This document shows positions 57,357 through 57,816 of a stretch of 57,816 nt of DNA, piece after piece. This DNA comes from Flexilinea sp. GTDB taxonomy: Bacteria > Chloroflexota > Anaerolineae > Anaerolineales > Anaerolineaceae. The notes below the pieces were generated by a model. It saw nothing but the letters and a program-made list of their open reading frames with translations. It had not been told where the DNA came from and did no database searches. The translations under genes were made by a program, and so were the position numbers. The stretch lies in contig JAFRIR010000080.1 of NCBI GenBank assembly GCA_017432685.1, positions 1-57,816 of the forward strand, given 5' to 3'. Positions within the stretch are counted from its first letter, which is position 1; every line of letters begins with the position of its first letter.

Positions 57357-57816
57357 CGTTAGGAGTCAGACATTAGACTTTAGACTTTAGACCTTAGACC
57401 TTAGACATTAGACATTAGGAGTTAGACGATAAGGAATAGGAAATAGAGGCCAGGTAACTGAAACCTGACACCAGCGCATAAGCGCACCAGCGCGCGCACA
57501 TGAAACCGGACGCGGACTGCTTTTGATGATACTCTATCGCACATGCTGAAGGCGGAGACAGCAGCGGCCTTATGGCCTTAGTGAATAATGAATGGTGAAT
57601 AATGAATAATTATTCTCTTCATTTGCAGCGAGGCCGAATGGTCAGCGGAGAATAGAAGCAGGCGGACTGAAAGCTCCCGTGGATGGCGAAGCCCTGTCCG
57701 GAACCATCGGTGACGGAGAGGGCTGAAGCTCCTGCTCCGCATCTTAAATCGGGCGTCAGCCCGTACCTTTCGGAGCAGGCCGTTGATCGGAGCCCTGTCT
57801 GAAATAAGAAATAAGA
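57357..57816. repeat. Repeat-rich region downstream of the LoaP gene
   Basis: 460 bp without a supportable gene. It contains TTAGACA/TTAGACT heptamers (57366-57425), GAATAAT/GAATGGT units (57583-57612), an inverted MITE interior (57725-57780, CTGCTCCG and CGGAGCAG arms with GGGCGTCAGCCCG between) and AAATAAG units at the edge. Part of this could be the leader of the LoaP-controlled operon. Confidence 0.6.

Noticed and set aside
1..57816. tRNA or rRNA genes
   Set aside because: I saw no cloverleaf-like sequence with the TTCGAAT-type arm or any rRNA core motif by eye; a covariance search was not possible.

Overview
The window looks like a chromosomal stretch of an anaerobic, gut- or rumen-type bacterium with a Gram-positive style envelope. 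Evidence: a sortase, many secreted proteins without an obvious outer-membrane system, radical SAM enzymes, a LoaP-type NusG, DUF3793, DUF3021 and DUF3990 families common in Clostridia, and an NBR1-type Ig domain that is common in Anaerolineae (Chloroflexota). I favour an Anaerolineaceae-like Chloroflexota, with Bacillota as the alternative. No rRNA, tRNA or CRISPR array was seen. Intergenic space is unusually rich in repeats.

Layout. 1-5.8 kb: partial rlmN, a TetR regulator with a methyltransferase and a decayed ABC gene, then a membrane/FGE-fold/flavodoxin fusion. 6-10.7 kb: an ADP-ribosylation island (zinc-type macrodomain, class M sirtuin, Ser-rich zinc-ribbon protein, macrodomain-HTH fusion). 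11-28 kb: selD, a cystatin-like secreted protein, a sortase fused to a long repetitive ectodomain, an ABC-2 exporter, lipocalin-like and Cys-rich secreted proteins, a VTC/DUF4956/DUF4353 operon, a DUF3990 ADP-ribosyltransferase-like pair and a solute-binding protein with an NBR1 Ig domain. 28-31.6 kb: LytTR-DUF3021, then mccB-mccA preceded by a Cys-rich leader ORF and a terminator. 33.7-45.6 kb: a RiPP (peptide natural product) locus: TetR regulator, toxin-antitoxin pair, radical SAM/SPASM enzyme, two double-glycine precursors, a secreted Ser-type sulfatase, an anSME-like radical SAM enzyme, a truncated HlyD adaptor and two NHLM-type ABC transporters. 45.8-55.5 kb: TPR protein, secreted flavodoxin, esterase, GLUG protein, DUF3793, ATC-hydrolase, methyltransferase and MBL-fold genes. 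55.7-57.4 kb: a tyrosine recombinase divergent from a LoaP/NusG gene, with an inverted-repeat-bounded segment between them.

How the parts work together. The RiPP locus carries three nearly identical promoter-operators (TTGACA, 17 nt, -10 inside a palindrome), one before the TetR gene and two before biosynthetic and export genes, so the TetR protein probably controls itself and the whole locus. The mcc operon appears to be governed by cysteine-dependent attenuation, with terminator and antiterminator pairings visible. The recombinase/LoaP intergenic region has the features of a phase-variable switch. Three repeat families fill the gaps: 7-bp tandem repeats arranged as inverted arms exactly between stop codons and Shine-Dalgarno sequences (one pair encloses a 23S-IVP-like four-helix-bundle ORF); about 190-bp MITEs with GGGCACCTCTAAAAACT ends; and a four-copy, about 95-nt element whose hairpin stem covaries between copies.
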